From Neisseria flavescens (lineage in GTDB: Bacteria; Pseudomonadota; Gammaproteobacteria; Burkholderiales; Neisseriaceae): a stretch of 64,000 nucleotides of DNA. Location of the stretch: the NCBI RefSeq assembly GCF_005221285.1, contig NZ_CP039886.1, positions 1,240,001 through 1,304,000 of the forward strand, written 5' to 3'. Made by a program: the position numbers and the translations under genes. The notes beneath the pieces are model-generated. The model saw only the letters and a list, made by a program, of their open reading frames with translations, ran no database searches and was not told the origin of the DNA. How positions within the stretch are numbered: position 1 is the stretch's first letter; each line of letters starts with the position of its first letter. Positions 1-9,234 of the stretch are shown here, one piece after another.

Positions 1-1484
1 TGTATGTACCGTCTTGTAATTTAGCCGCCCCATAAATCAGATGCTGATATTGCCCTTGAGAAACCATTACCTTCTCAAAATCACTATCACTCATCAAACC
101 GGGGTGATTTTTACGTGATACTGGCTCATCAGCTTTTGTCAAATCAATAGTTTCCCCACCAATCACCAACGCCGTGATTTCTCCCGTACTGTCAAAATAT
201 TTCTCGCCAAACACGCCTGTTTTAGGTTGAGTATCGGCAGCACTTTGGGCTGGTTGGTCTTGGGGAGGATGGGTGGCCGGGTTGTCGCCATCCGCCCGTC
301 TGGCATCACTGCCGGGCATACGGTTGTTTTCAGGCTGCGTCTCGGGTGTGCCGGCTGCCGGCGCATTATCATTATGTTCATGTCCGGTTTCTTCAGAAGA
401 AGGAGCTGCCTTCATCTCCGGATTTTCGCTTACAGCGTTTTCTTCCGTACCATCTTGAGATTTCGCATCTTTCGGCGCATCGGTATCTTGATTGCCGCCA
501 TCCGCCCCTACGGCATCACTGCCGGGCATACGGTTGTGTTCAGGCTGCGTCTCGGGTGTGCCGGTTGCCGGCGCATTATCATTATGTTCATGTCCGGTTT
601 CTTCAGAAGAAGGAGCTGCCTTCATCTCCGCATCTTCGCTTACAGCGTTTTCTTCCGTACCATCTTGAGATTCCGCATTTTTCGGCGCATCGGTATCTTG
701 ATTGCTGCCATCCGTCCCTCCGGCATCACTGTCGGGCATACGTTCTTTTTCAGGCTGCTTGCCGGATGTGCCGGTTGCCGGAGCATTATCATTTCTGAAA
801 CCTGTAGTTTCCTTAGTGAAAGTTACTACGTAGTTAAAGTTTTTCACATCAGTATCTTGCTCAAATACTATTTCTTCTTTTACCTTATATCCATGTTTAG
901 CTAATTCATTTGCTTTAGCTTGAATTTTTGCTTTAACTAATTCTTTTACTTTATCTTCAGTTGTTGAATTTGTGACAGTTACTGTATTATTCTCTCCGGG
1001 ATCAGCGAAAAATCCATGAATATCTGGCATTCCATCATAATTATAACTTATGTTTATTGTTCCTTCAGGTTCATTTACAGAACGTGCTACTCTTCTAGCT
1101 GTTGCTCGATATTCTCCTGCTCTTCTAAAACTTGAAGTCCCTTCTGAAGTTGAAGAAGGTGGTGTTGATTCTGTTGAAGTTTCCACATGTTGGGGCGCAT
1201 CATTTTGCACTCCGCCATCAGCGCCTGCCTGCGCGGTTTCCCCTTCTCCCTGCGTATCTTTAGGCGGTATTTCTGTTTTGGATTCTCTTCCATCCCCGCC
1301 CGAAGCAGTGCCTGCCGTATCAGCACCCGTGGCAGGGCTTACCGTATCAGCGGGGGGGGGTAACTTTATTTGACGGCGTTTCTGAGGATTTGACTACAGG
1401 TGTACCCCCTCCCCCTGAAATACAGGCGGAAAGGGCGAGGATGGATGCCATTGCAAGCAGGCTCGGTTTGAAAGGAATCGTCAT
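1..1484 (-). CDS. Phase-variable TbpB/NHBA-like surface lipoprotein, partial, currently out of frame
   Basis: The gene starts at the ATG at 1484 behind AGGAGATAATT and continues beyond the left edge. It opens with a lipoprotein signal peptide (lipobox LSAC, Cys about residue 21) and a Gly-rich run, then a long low-complexity Asp/Glu/Pro/Thr region with three 70-residue repeats. A run of nine C on the coding strand (1352-1360) shifts the frame and gives a stop a few codons later; eight or eleven C would join the signal peptide to the rest, which is otherwise open to the window edge. The last visible part (YQHLIYGAAKL, then DGTY) resembles the beta-barrel of NHBA and TbpB-type lipoproteins; this assignment is from recalled similarity. 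It lies 131 bp downstream of hemO on the same strand, where N. meningitidis carries hmbR, so a role in heme or iron capture is possible but unproven. A Fur-like sequence lies just upstream. Confidence 0.7.
281..800 (-). repeat. 210-bp tandem coding repeat (about 2.5 copies)
   Basis: Units at 281-490, 491-700 and a shorter, more diverged one at 701-about 800 keep exact 210-bp spacing; for example the block CATCACTGCCGGGCATACGG recurs at 304, 514 and, changed, at 724. Each unit encodes 70 residues including the run SSEETGHEHNDNAPA, so copy-number changes keep the frame. It lies in the exposed low-complexity stalk of the lipoprotein. Confidence 0.85.
1352..1360. repeat. Homopolymeric G9 tract (C9 on coding strand), phase-variation switch
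   Basis: Nine G in a row on the plus strand fall within codons about 42-44 of the lipoprotein gene. With nine, translation ends at a TGA immediately after the tract; with eight or eleven the downstream frame, open for more than 440 codons, is joined to the signal peptide. Slipped-strand switching at such tracts is well known in Neisseria surface genes. Confidence 0.8.
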
Positions 1485-1504
1485 AATTATCTCCTATGGC
1501 ATAT

Positions 1505-1537
1505 TTTTAATGAAAAATATGATAATTATTTACATTT
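1505..1537 (-). promoter_or_regulatory. Possible Fur box upstream of the lipoprotein gene
   Basis: An AT-rich stretch containing ATATGATAATTATTTACATT resembles the GATAAT-type repeats bound by Fur. It lies about 25-50 bp upstream of the start codon. The call rests on resemblance and on the neighbouring hemO. Confidence 0.3.
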
Positions 1538-1615
1538 GATGGTTTGAAAAATGCCGCCATACGCGGCAGGAAATACGGCTCTGCTTCACAAACCGGGGCA
1601 GGGTCGTAAAATACA

Positions 1616-2239
1616 TTAGTGCCTGTGCGGCATCATTCCTTCCGGCGCTTCGGCATCTGCTGCCAAGCCGAAAGTTTCGCGCAACACGACTTTGTAGAAG
1701 GCAAATGCTTCGCGTGCACCTTGGATGGCTTCCGCTTCGGCTTCGGGGCTTAAGCCCAATGCGTTTAGATGCTCGACAAAGGCACGCCAGTGTTTGCCGC
1801 GACCGTCCGGATGCGGAGCCAGGTGGCGTGCGCCGAATTCACCGGTGTATTCGAGTTTTTGAGCGTGTTTGAACAAAAATGCCGCGCCCAAATTAGAACC
1901 TTCGGCACAATACAGCCAGCCGATGGCTTTATTGCCGGTTTCGTATGGCAATTCTTTGTCAAATTTGTAAGGTTCTTCGCCCAAATCTTTCAAGTCTTGA
2001 GTCACGGCATCGTAACGCGCCATGTATTCAAGCTCTGGGATGGCTTTGTTTAATTCGGCATCTTTATAGATGTGGTCGACAGCCTTGTGGAAAACAGATT
2101 GAAGTTTCAAGAATTTGATGTAGTTTTCTTTGCTGGAAAAAGGTTGAACGGACATAACCAAGTTATCAACACTGTCGTGTGTTGTCGTGGTTTGCTCTTT
2201 CAAGCGTTTGGCGAAAGTCAGCTCTTGGGTCTCACTCAT
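1616..2239 (-). CDS. hemO: Heme oxygenase HemO
   Basis: 207 residues, the usual size for Neisseria HemO. The enzyme opens heme to biliverdin, releasing iron and CO, so imported heme can be used as an iron source in the cytoplasm. The N-terminal helix has the proximal heme ligand in TTTTHDSVDN (His about residue 21), and the family's distal-helix region follows (GWLYCAEGSNLGAAFLF, with the Gly-rich kink). The start ATG at 2239 has GAAGGAAATATC before it. The next gene on the same strand is the phase-variable lipoprotein. A Fur-like box upstream suggests iron repression, as known for hemO in meningococci. Confidence 0.95.
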   Translation of the reverse strand: MSETQELTFAKRLKEQTTTTHDSVDNLVMSVQPFSSKENYIKFLKLQSVFHKAVDHIYKDAELNKAIPELEYMARYDAVTQDLKDLGEEPYKFDKELPYETGNKAIGWLYCAEGSNLGAAFLFKHAQKLEYTGEFGARHLAPHPDGRGKHWRAFVEHLNALGLSPEAEAEAIQGAREAFAFYKVVLRETFGLAADAEAPEGMMPHRH

Positions 2240-2596
2240 GATATTTCCTTCGAATAAGGGACAAATGGTTTCAGACGGCCTTTATGGTTAAAAATACCGT
2301 CTGATTTGAAAAGAATCGTTTTAAAAACAAAGAAGATAACTTTTAACCTGCTTCAGGTTTATTGACCGCGCACCTTCCACAAATCTACAAGGCTCATCGT
2401 GTTTTCAAAAAATGAGAATATATCTTATTTTTATCCTAATAGCAATAATCTTCTGAACCCTTTTCAAACTTTTCAGACGGCCCAAACCCTATTAAGCAGC
2501 CGCCATGCAATCCAATATCGACCTAAATTTGGGCTATCCTGCTGTTTTCCCTTATAATGCGACACTCTTTGCTCCTTCTTTACCCCCTGCCGAACC
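2240..2596. promoter_or_regulatory. Divergent promoter region of hemO and pqiABC
   Basis: This 357-bp gap holds no credible gene. It contains a loosely inverted DUS pair (2271-2304), a Fur-like AATGAGAATATATCTTATTT (2411-2430) suited to control hemO, a DUS at 2472-2482, and on the plus strand TTGGGC (2529-2534), 18 bp, TATAAT (2553-2558), a candidate promoter for pqiA. Confidence 0.45.
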
Positions 2597-3907
2597 ATGA
2601 AACGGATTCCTGCCTACCATCGCTGGTGGCGCTACAAGTCTTATCTTCCTGATGCGACGCTGCCTGCACATACGGTGGAATGCCCCGATTGCGGCTGCCG
2701 TATGGATATTCCGCACTTGCGTCAGGGGCAGGAAGCGCATTGTCCGGTGTGCAACCACGAAATCGTGGAGGTGGAAAACAATCCGTATATCGCGCCGATT
2801 GCCTATGCGCTGACAACCTTGATTCTGATGGCGTTCGCGTACAATATGGTATATATCCGCGTCGATTTGTTCGGCGTGACATCGATTTTGTCGCTGCCGC
2901 AAATGATGCGCCTTCTAATTTCGCTGGATTACGGTTTTCTGGCGGAAGTGATGTTTATCCTCACCTTCGGCGCGCCTTTACTGTTTTTGCTGCTCTGTCT
3001 TTATGTTTATACGGCTTTGATACGCGAAAAGGCCTACCCTGCGCTGCGCTTTGCAACGCGTGTATTGGTGCGGCTGCGCCATTGGATTATGGTGGATGTG
3101 TTTTTTATTTCCACTTTGGTGGCGTATATCAAGCTCTCATCCGTTGCTACAGTGGAATTCGGATCGGCGTTTTATCTGATGTTTCCGCTGTCGGTCATGC
3201 TGATTCGGACTTCGGTATCGATTCCGCAGCATTGGGTTTATTATAAGATTCACCGTTTAACCGGCGGCCATGCGGTTCAGACGGCCACCGAAGACAAAAT
3301 CTGTTGCAGCCGCTGCCTGTATTTCCGCGATAAAGACGAGCAACCTTGCGGCGTATGCGGTGCGGACTTATACCGTCGCCGCCCGAAAAGCCTGAGCATT
3401 TCGCTGGCGTTTTTAGTTGCGGCGTTTATCCTGTATTTCCCTGCCAACATCCTGCCGATTATGATTTCGTCCAACCCGACGGCTTTGGAGATCAATACGA
3501 TTTTCAACGGCATTGTTTATATGTGGGACGACGGCGACCGATTGATTGCTGTGATTATCTTTAGTGCCAGTATTATGGTGCCGGTTTTGAAGATTATTGC
3601 GATGGCGGTTTTGATTTATTCCGCATACTTCAAACCCGTGATGAGCGCGGACAAGATGTCGGTTTTGTATCGGATTACCGAATCCATCGGCCGCTGGTCG
3701 ATGATTGATATTTTTGTGATTATTATTTTAATGAGTTCGTTCCACACCAATATGGCGCGCGTCGTGCCGGGTGGTGCGGCGATTTACTTCTGCCTGGTCG
3801 TTATTTTGACCATGCTTTCGGCCTATTATTTCGATCCCCGTCTGATTTGGGACAAGCAACAGCAGCTTTCAGACGGCCTTGATTCTGACCAGACCTTAAC
3901 ACAATGA
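2597..3907 (+). CDS. pqiA: Paraquat-inducible protein A, inner-membrane subunit of the Pqi lipid-transport system
   Basis: 436 residues, normal for PqiA. Two rubredoxin-like zinc ribbons are visible: CPDCGC with CPVC (about residues 29-55) and CSRC with CGVCG (about 236-255). Each is followed by four hydrophobic segments, so about eight membrane spans. In E. coli PqiABC forms an envelope-spanning lipid-transport path that guards membrane integrity. The gene overlaps pqiB by four bases (ATGA), so the three genes are almost certainly one coupled operon. Confidence 0.93.
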   Translation: MKRIPAYHRWWRYKSYLPDATLPAHTVECPDCGCRMDIPHLRQGQEAHCPVCNHEIVEVENNPYIAPIAYALTTLILMAFAYNMVYIRVDLFGVTSILSLPQMMRLLISLDYGFLAEVMFILTFGAPLLFLLLCLYVYTALIREKAYPALRFATRVLVRLRHWIMVDVFFISTLVAYIKLSSVATVEFGSAFYLMFPLSVMLIRTSVSIPQHWVYYKIHRLTGGHAVQTATEDKICCSRCLYFRDKDEQPCGVCGADLYRRRPKSLSISLAFLVAAFILYFPANILPIMISSNPTALEINTIFNGIVYMWDDGDRLIAVIIFSASIMVPVLKIIAMAVLIYSAYFKPVMSADKMSVLYRITESIGRWSMIDIFVIIILMSSFHTNMARVVPGGAAIYFCLVVILTMLSAYYFDPRLIWDKQQQLSDGLDSDQTLTQ

Positions 3908-5565
3908 AAAAACACGATTCTTCACCCAATTATCACGCCCCGGCGCGTGTCAAGAAAACCAATGTCTTCACGTCTATCGTGTGGCTGATTCCGCTGATTG
4001 CGCTGATTGCCGGCGGCTGGCTTTTGGTTAAAGACATCCGCAACCGCGGCCCTGTCGTTACGCTGTTGATGGACAGTGCCGAAGGCATCGAAGTCAACAA
4101 CACCATCATCAAAGTGTTGAACGTCGATGTCGGACGCGTTACCCGCATCAAATTACGCGACGACCAAAAAGGCGTGGAAGTCACTGCACAGCTCAGCGCC
4201 GATGCCAAAGACCTTATCCGCAGCGACACCCAATTTTGGGTGGTCAAACCGCGTATCGACCAAAGCGGCGTTACCGGCTTGGGAACCTTGCTTTCCGGCT
4301 CATATATTGCATTCACACCGGGTAAAAGCCAAGAAACCAAAGATGTATTTGTCGTCCAAGACATTCCACCGATTGCCGCCATCGGTCAAAGCGGCCTGCG
4401 CCTGAATTTGATCGGCAAAAACGACCGTATCCTCAACGTCAGCAGCCCGGTTTTGTATGAAAACTTTATGGTCGGCCAAGTAGAAAGCGCGCATTTTGAC
4501 CCGTCCGACCAAAGCGTGCATTACACCATCTTCATCCAAAGCCCCAACGACAAACTGATTCATTCCGCCAGCCGTTTCTGGCTGGAAAGCGGCATCAATA
4601 TCGAAACCACAGGCAGCGGTGTCAAACTCGATTCCGCCCCTCTAGCTGCCCTACTATCCGGCGCGATTTCCTTTGACTCGCCTAAAACAAGTGACAGCAA
4701 AAATGTTAAAAGCGAAGACAGCTTCACGCTTTACGACAGCCGCAGCGAAGTGGCAAATCTGCCTGACGACCGTTCGCTATACTACACCGCGTTTTTCAAA
4801 CAATCCGTACGCGGCCTGTCTGCCGGTTCGCCTGTCGAATACAAAGGCCTGAATATCGGTGTGGTTTCCGATGTCCCTTATTTCGACCGCAACGACAGCC
4901 TGCATTTGTTTGAAAACGGTTGGATTCCCGTACGCATCCGCATCGAACCTTCCCGTTTGGAAATCAATGCCGACGAGCAAAGTAAAGAGCATTGGAAACA
5001 ACAATTTCAGACGGCCTTAAACAAAGGCCTGACTGCCACCATCTCCAGCAACAATCTGCTGACCGGCAGCAAAATGATTGAGTTGAACGATCAGCCTTCC
5101 GCCTCGCCTAAGCTGCGACCGCACACCGTTTATGCAGGCGATACCGTTATCGCGACCCAAGGCGGCGGTTTGGATGATTTGCAAGCCAAAGTGGCTGATT
5201 TGCTAGACAAATTCAACAATCTGCCATTGGATAAAACCGTTGCCGGCTTAAACGGTTCGCTTGCCGAGCTCAAGTCCACACTTAAATCTGCCAATGCCGC
5301 CCTAAGCTCCATCGACAAACTGGTCGGCAAACCGCAGACACAAAACATCCCTAACGAGTTGAACCAAACCCTGAAAGAATTGCGTCAAACCCTGCAAGGC
5401 GTATCGCCTCAATCGCCTATCTACGGCGACGTACAAAATACGCTGCAAAGTTTGGACAAAACCTTAAAAGACGTCCAACCCGTGATTAATACTTTAAAAG
5501 AAAAACCCAACGCGCTGATTTTCAACAGCAGCAGCAAAGACCCTATCCCGAAAGGAAGCCGATAA
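3904..5565 (+). CDS. pqiB: PqiB, MCE-domain lipid-transport tunnel protein
   Basis: 553 residues. One N-terminal membrane anchor (about residues 17-38, VWLIPLIALIAGGWLLV) is followed by repeated MCE/MlaD domains (about 45-120, 160-240 and 290-400) and a C-terminal helical part rich in heptads (about 420-540). In E. coli the protein forms a hexameric tunnel in the periplasm between inner and outer membrane. It overlaps pqiA by ATGA, and its stop overlaps the pqiC start by one base. Confidence 0.93.
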   Translation: MKKHDSSPNYHAPARVKKTNVFTSIVWLIPLIALIAGGWLLVKDIRNRGPVVTLLMDSAEGIEVNNTIIKVLNVDVGRVTRIKLRDDQKGVEVTAQLSADAKDLIRSDTQFWVVKPRIDQSGVTGLGTLLSGSYIAFTPGKSQETKDVFVVQDIPPIAAIGQSGLRLNLIGKNDRILNVSSPVLYENFMVGQVESAHFDPSDQSVHYTIFIQSPNDKLIHSASRFWLESGINIETTGSGVKLDSAPLAALLSGAISFDSPKTSDSKNVKSEDSFTLYDSRSEVANLPDDRSLYYTAFFKQSVRGLSAGSPVEYKGLNIGVVSDVPYFDRNDSLHLFENGWIPVRIRIEPSRLEINADEQSKEHWKQQFQTALNKGLTATISSNNLLTGSKMIELNDQPSASPKLRPHTVYAGDTVIATQGGGLDDLQAKVADLLDKFNNLPLDKTVAGLNGSLAELKSTLKSANAALSSIDKLVGKPQTQNIPNELNQTLKELRQTLQGVSPQSPIYGDVQNTLQSLDKTLKDVQPVINTLKEKPNALIFNSSSKDPIPKGSR

Positions 5566-6083
5566 TGCGCCTCTTCCCGATTGCCGCCGCCCTGACGCTT
5601 GCCGCCTGCGGTACTGCGCAAAGCACACAATATTTCGTCCTGCCCGACAGCCAGTACATCCGACCTGCGGCGCATAGCAACGAAATCGCGGTCAAAGTCA
5701 ACCTTGCCGAACCGCTTGCCAACGGCGGCCTTGTTTACCAAACCGATGCCTATCATGTGAATCTGGCGAAAAACCACCTTTGGGCGGCACCGCTCGATGG
5801 CGCATTGGCGGCCAACCTCAGCAACAAGCTCAACCGCCTCAATCCGCATCGCACCTTTGTGCCTGCTTCACGCAGCCAAAGCAGCCAAACCCTGAAAGTC
5901 TATATCGAAGCCTTCCAAGGCAGCTATCAGGGGCAGACCACCATCAGCGGTTATGCACAATGGCCGGACGGACGCAGCAAACCGTTTAATGCCGTCACAC
6001 CGCAACAAAGCGACGGCTATACCGCCATGCTCGAATCGTTGGAAAACGGTTTGTCACAAGTTGCCGATACGATTGTCTATTAA
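5565..6083 (+). CDS. pqiC: PqiC outer-membrane lipoprotein (ABC-type transport auxiliary family)
   Basis: 172 residues with a short signal peptide and lipobox (LAAC, Cys about 15), then a single soluble domain of the DUF330/PqiC type. It is the outer-membrane partner of PqiB and last gene of the operon; the ATG overlaps the TGA/TAA region of pqiB. A DUS-pair terminator follows at once. Confidence 0.9.
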   Translation: MRLFPIAAALTLAACGTAQSTQYFVLPDSQYIRPAAHSNEIAVKVNLAEPLANGGLVYQTDAYHVNLAKNHLWAAPLDGALAANLSNKLNRLNPHRTFVPASRSQSSQTLKVYIEAFQGSYQGQTTISGYAQWPDGRSKPFNAVTPQQSDGYTAMLESLENGLSQVADTIVY

Positions 6084-6086
6084 ACC

Positions 6087-6121
6087 AAAAGGCCGTCTGA
6101 AAAACTTTCAGACGGCCTTTT
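6087..6121. terminator. DUS inverted-pair terminator between pqiC and grxB
   Basis: GGCCGTCTGA and its complement form a 10-bp stem with a 7-base loop, flanked by A and T runs, between two convergent genes. Confidence 0.9.
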
Positions 6122-6139
6122 TCATGTTTCAAACATTCA

Positions 6140-6775
6140 TTACAATGCGCGGTCAAAATACAAAGCCACGCCGGAACGCTCGCTCATCGCCAACAAATAA
6201 TCCATCAACTTTTGCGGCCATTGAATACCGCGCACAACGGTCAGGTTGCGCAAAATAGGGAACGTCAGGATATCTTCCAAACTGATTTCACCGCCCAAGC
6301 CCTCGCCTTCGCACACCAGTGCTTCCAGTTCAGCCAAATCTTGATGCAGCCGCTCCAGATATTGCGCTGTTTTGTTCAGATTAGTCTCGAAATTGCCGAT
6401 ACTTTTCTCTTTTTTGTCGATAAAGTATTTTTTCGCTTCATCGGTCTCAAATTCGGGCAGGTCGATTTTGACCATGCGCGGCTGTACCAATTTGTTATTG
6501 TATTCGCCCACTTTGTCCAACCAAGCCTGAACCTCGGGACGAACCTCTTCTTTCAGACGGCCTTGATCGATGTAACGGACAATATCCAAACTCTCGCCCA
6601 TAAACGAACCGTCTTCTTTTTGCAAAATCGGCACTTGTTTTGAGCCAATCATGCCAATTGGCGTAGCTTCGTCATCGTTTGCCAAGACAACTTCTTCCAC
6701 CGCCACATCGCGCAAGCCGAAAATCATCCGTGCACGGACGCAAAATGGACAATGGTCGTAAATATACAGTTTCAT
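6140..6775 (-). CDS. grxB: Glutaredoxin 2
   Basis: 211 residues when started at the ATG at 6775, which has AAGGAGCATTTCG in front; the longer frame to 6850 has no such site. The thioredoxin-like N-terminal domain carries the CPFC redox motif in YIYDHCPFCVRARM, the cis-Pro in KQVPIL (about 48-53), and the helical GST-like C-terminal domain typical of GrxB follows. It reduces disulfides with glutathione in the cytoplasm. It stands alone, between convergent pqiC and divergent relA. Confidence 0.93.
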   Translation of the reverse strand: MKLYIYDHCPFCVRARMIFGLRDVAVEEVVLANDDEATPIGMIGSKQVPILQKEDGSFMGESLDIVRYIDQGRLKEEVRPEVQAWLDKVGEYNNKLVQPRMVKIDLPEFETDEAKKYFIDKKEKSIGNFETNLNKTAQYLERLHQDLAELEALVCEGEGLGGEISLEDILTFPILRNLTVVRGIQWPQKLMDYLLAMSERSGVALYFDRAL

Positions 6776-6937
6776 CGAAATGCTCCTTAAAATTTCAAAA
6801 CAGTTAACCATAACACCCAAGGCCGTCTGAAACAAGGTTTCCTGAAACATAGTGCCACATTCGCATACAAATCTAGGGCTGTCGGCAATAAACTGTTACA
6901 ATGGCAACGTTTTTATCAAAAAGAAAAAACGCACGCC

Positions 6938-9151
6938 ATGACCACTATTCGCCAAACGCCCCAAACATCGAGTGAAACGCTGGAAGGCCTCCTCGCTTGG
7001 TTCGACGGCTATGTTGCCGCGCTGCCCGATTCCGATAAAAACCTGATTCAGACGGCCTTTGACTTAGCTAAAGAACATTATCCTGCCGATGCCCTAACGA
7101 CTTACAGCGAGCCATTGCTGGAACATTTCCTCGGCTCGATGCAAATCGTCAGCGAACTCGACCTCTTGCCCGATGCCGTTGCCGCTACGATTTTGTCCGA
7201 CATCGGCAAATACGTTCCCACTTGGCACGAATTGGTTTCCGAACGCTGCAACAGCACCGTCGCCGAGCTGGTCAAAGGTGTGGACGAAGTGCAGAAACTG
7301 ACCCAATTCGCACGCGTGGACAGCCTTGCCACGCCGGAAGAACGCGCCAGGCAAGCCGAAATTATGCGGAAAATGCTGCTGGCGATGGTTACCGACATCC
7401 GCGTCGTCCTGATCAAACTGGCGATGCGTACGCGCACCCTCCAATTCTTAAGCAACGTTCCCGACAATCCCGAAAAACGCGCCGTCGCCAAGGAAACCCT
7501 CGACATCTTCGCCCCGCTCGCCAACCGTTTGGGCGTGTGGCAACTCAAATGGCAGCTCGAAGATTTGGGCTTCCGTCATCAAGAGCCGGAAAAATACCGC
7601 GAAATCGCCCTGCTTTTGGACGAAAAACGCACCGAACGCCTCGAATACATCGAAAACTTCCTCAATATCCTGCGTACGGAACTGAAAAAATACAATATTC
7701 ATTTTGAAGTTGCCGGAAGACCGAAACACATCTACTCCATTTACAAAAAAATGGTGAAGAAAAAACTCAGCTTCGACGGCTTGTTCGACATCCGCGCCGT
7801 GCGGATTCTGGTCGATACCGTTCCCGAGTGTTACACCACGCTGGGCATCGTCCACAGCCTCTGGCAGCCCATCCCCGGCGAGTTCGACGACTATATCGCC
7901 AACCCCAAAGGCAACGGCTATAAAAGTTTGCACACCGTCATCGTCGGTCCGGAAGACAAAGGCGTGGAAGTGCAAATCCGCACCTTCGATATGCACCAAT
8001 TCAACGAATTCGGTGTCGCCGCCCACTGGCGTTACAAAGAAGGCGGCAAAGGCGATTCCGCCTACGAGCAAAAAATCGCCTGGTTGCGCCAACTTTTGGA
8101 CTGGCGCGAAAATATGGCGGAAAGCGGCAAGGAAGACCTCGCCGCCGCCTTCAAAACCGAGCTGTTCAACGACACGATTTACGTCCTGACCCCGCACGGC
8201 AAAGTCCTCTCCCTGCCCACGGGTGCCACCCCCATCGACTTCGCCTACGCCCTGCACAGCAGCATCGGCGACCGTTGCCGCGGTGCGAAAGTCGAAGGGC
8301 AAATCGTGCCGCTGTCCACCCCGCTCGAAAACGGACAGCGCATCGAAATCATTACCGCCAAAGAAGGGCATCCTTCCGTCAACTGGCTCTACGAAGGCTG
8401 GGTCAAATCCAGCAAGGCCATCGGCAAAATCCGCGCCTACATCCGTCAGCAAAACGCCGACACCGTGCGCGAAGAAGGCCGCGTCCAGCTCGACAAACAG
8501 CTTGTCAAACTCACGCCCAAACCCAACCTGCAAGAGCTTGCCGAAAACCTCGGCTACAAAAAACTCGACGACCTCTACACCGCCGTCGGACAAGGCGAAA
8601 TTTCCAACCGTGCCATCCAGAAAGCCTGCGGCACGCTGAACGAACCGCCGCCCGTACCTGTCAGCGAAACCACCATCGTCAAACAGTCCAAAATCAAAAA
8701 AGGCGGCAAAACAGGTGTGCTCATCGATGGCGAAGACGGCTTGATGACTACGCTTGCCAAATGCTGCAAACCCGCGCCGCCCGACGACATTGTTGGCTTC
8801 GTTACCCGCGAACGCGGCATTTCCGTCCACCGCAAAACCTGCCCCTCTTTCCGCCATCTCGCCGAACAAGCGCCTGAAAAAGTGCTGGACGCAAGCTGGG
8901 CGGCATTGCAGGAAGGACAAGTATTCGCCGTCGATGTCGAAATCCGCGCCCAAGACCGCTCAGGACTTTTACGCGACGTATCCGACGCGCTTGCCCGCCA
9001 CAAACTCAACGTTACCGCCGTACAAACCCAGTCCCGCGACTTGGAAGCCAGTATGAGGTTCACGCTCGAAGTCAAACAAGTCAACGACCTCCCGCGCGTC
9101 CTCGCCAGCCTCGGCGACGTCAAAGGCGTATTGAGCGTTACCCGGCTTTAA
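6938..9151 (+). CDS. relA: RelA, GTP pyrophosphokinase ((p)ppGpp synthetase I)
   Basis: 737 residues in the standard order: degenerate HD hydrolase domain (about 60-200), synthetase domain (about 250-380), TGS (about 405-470), a Cys-containing conserved region (LAKCCKPAP, about 610) and a C-terminal ACT domain (about 660-737). The HD catalytic pair is absent (the matching place reads ILSDIGKYVP) and the synthetase has the acidic EFDD motif (about 314-317) that marks monofunctional RelA rather than SpoT. On ribosome stalling with uncharged tRNA it makes the stringent-response alarmone. A short piece of a different relA allele lies 13 kb away at the far border of the maf island. Confidence 0.95.
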   Translation: MTTIRQTPQTSSETLEGLLAWFDGYVAALPDSDKNLIQTAFDLAKEHYPADALTTYSEPLLEHFLGSMQIVSELDLLPDAVAATILSDIGKYVPTWHELVSERCNSTVAELVKGVDEVQKLTQFARVDSLATPEERARQAEIMRKMLLAMVTDIRVVLIKLAMRTRTLQFLSNVPDNPEKRAVAKETLDIFAPLANRLGVWQLKWQLEDLGFRHQEPEKYREIALLLDEKRTERLEYIENFLNILRTELKKYNIHFEVAGRPKHIYSIYKKMVKKKLSFDGLFDIRAVRILVDTVPECYTTLGIVHSLWQPIPGEFDDYIANPKGNGYKSLHTVIVGPEDKGVEVQIRTFDMHQFNEFGVAAHWRYKEGGKGDSAYEQKIAWLRQLLDWRENMAESGKEDLAAAFKTELFNDTIYVLTPHGKVLSLPTGATPIDFAYALHSSIGDRCRGAKVEGQIVPLSTPLENGQRIEIITAKEGHPSVNWLYEGWVKSSKAIGKIRAYIRQQNADTVREEGRVQLDKQLVKLTPKPNLQELAENLGYKKLDDLYTAVGQGEISNRAIQKACGTLNEPPPVPVSETTIVKQSKIKKGGKTGVLIDGEDGLMTTLAKCCKPAPPDDIVGFVTRERGISVHRKTCPSFRHLAEQAPEKVLDASWAALQEGQVFAVDVEIRAQDRSGLLRDVSDALARHKLNVTAVQTQSRDLEASMRFTLEVKQVNDLPRVLASLGDVKGVLSVTRL

Positions 9152-9155
9152 ATAC

Positions 9156-9200
9156 AAAAATGCCGTCTGAAGGTCGGATAACGCTTCAGACGGCATTTTG
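9156..9200. terminator. AT-DUS inverted-pair terminator at the left border of the maf island
   Basis: ATGCCGTCTGAAG is paired with its complement across a short loop, between relA and the convergent island genes. Its AT-type DUS differs from the AG type used by relA's other neighbours, so the island border probably lies here. Confidence 0.85.
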
Positions 9201-9234
9201 ATTGCCGGTTTTTTATCCTGACCAACATTTTCCA

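Noticed and set aside
227..904. 225-codon plus-strand frame in the repeat region
   Set aside because: Antisense of the lipoprotein repeats; the minus frame has the signal peptide, lipobox and beta-barrel match.
7448..8953. A 501-codon open frame opposite to relA
   Set aside because: Antisense shadow of a GC-rich gene; composition is Phe/Gly/Val-rich noise and no motif is present.
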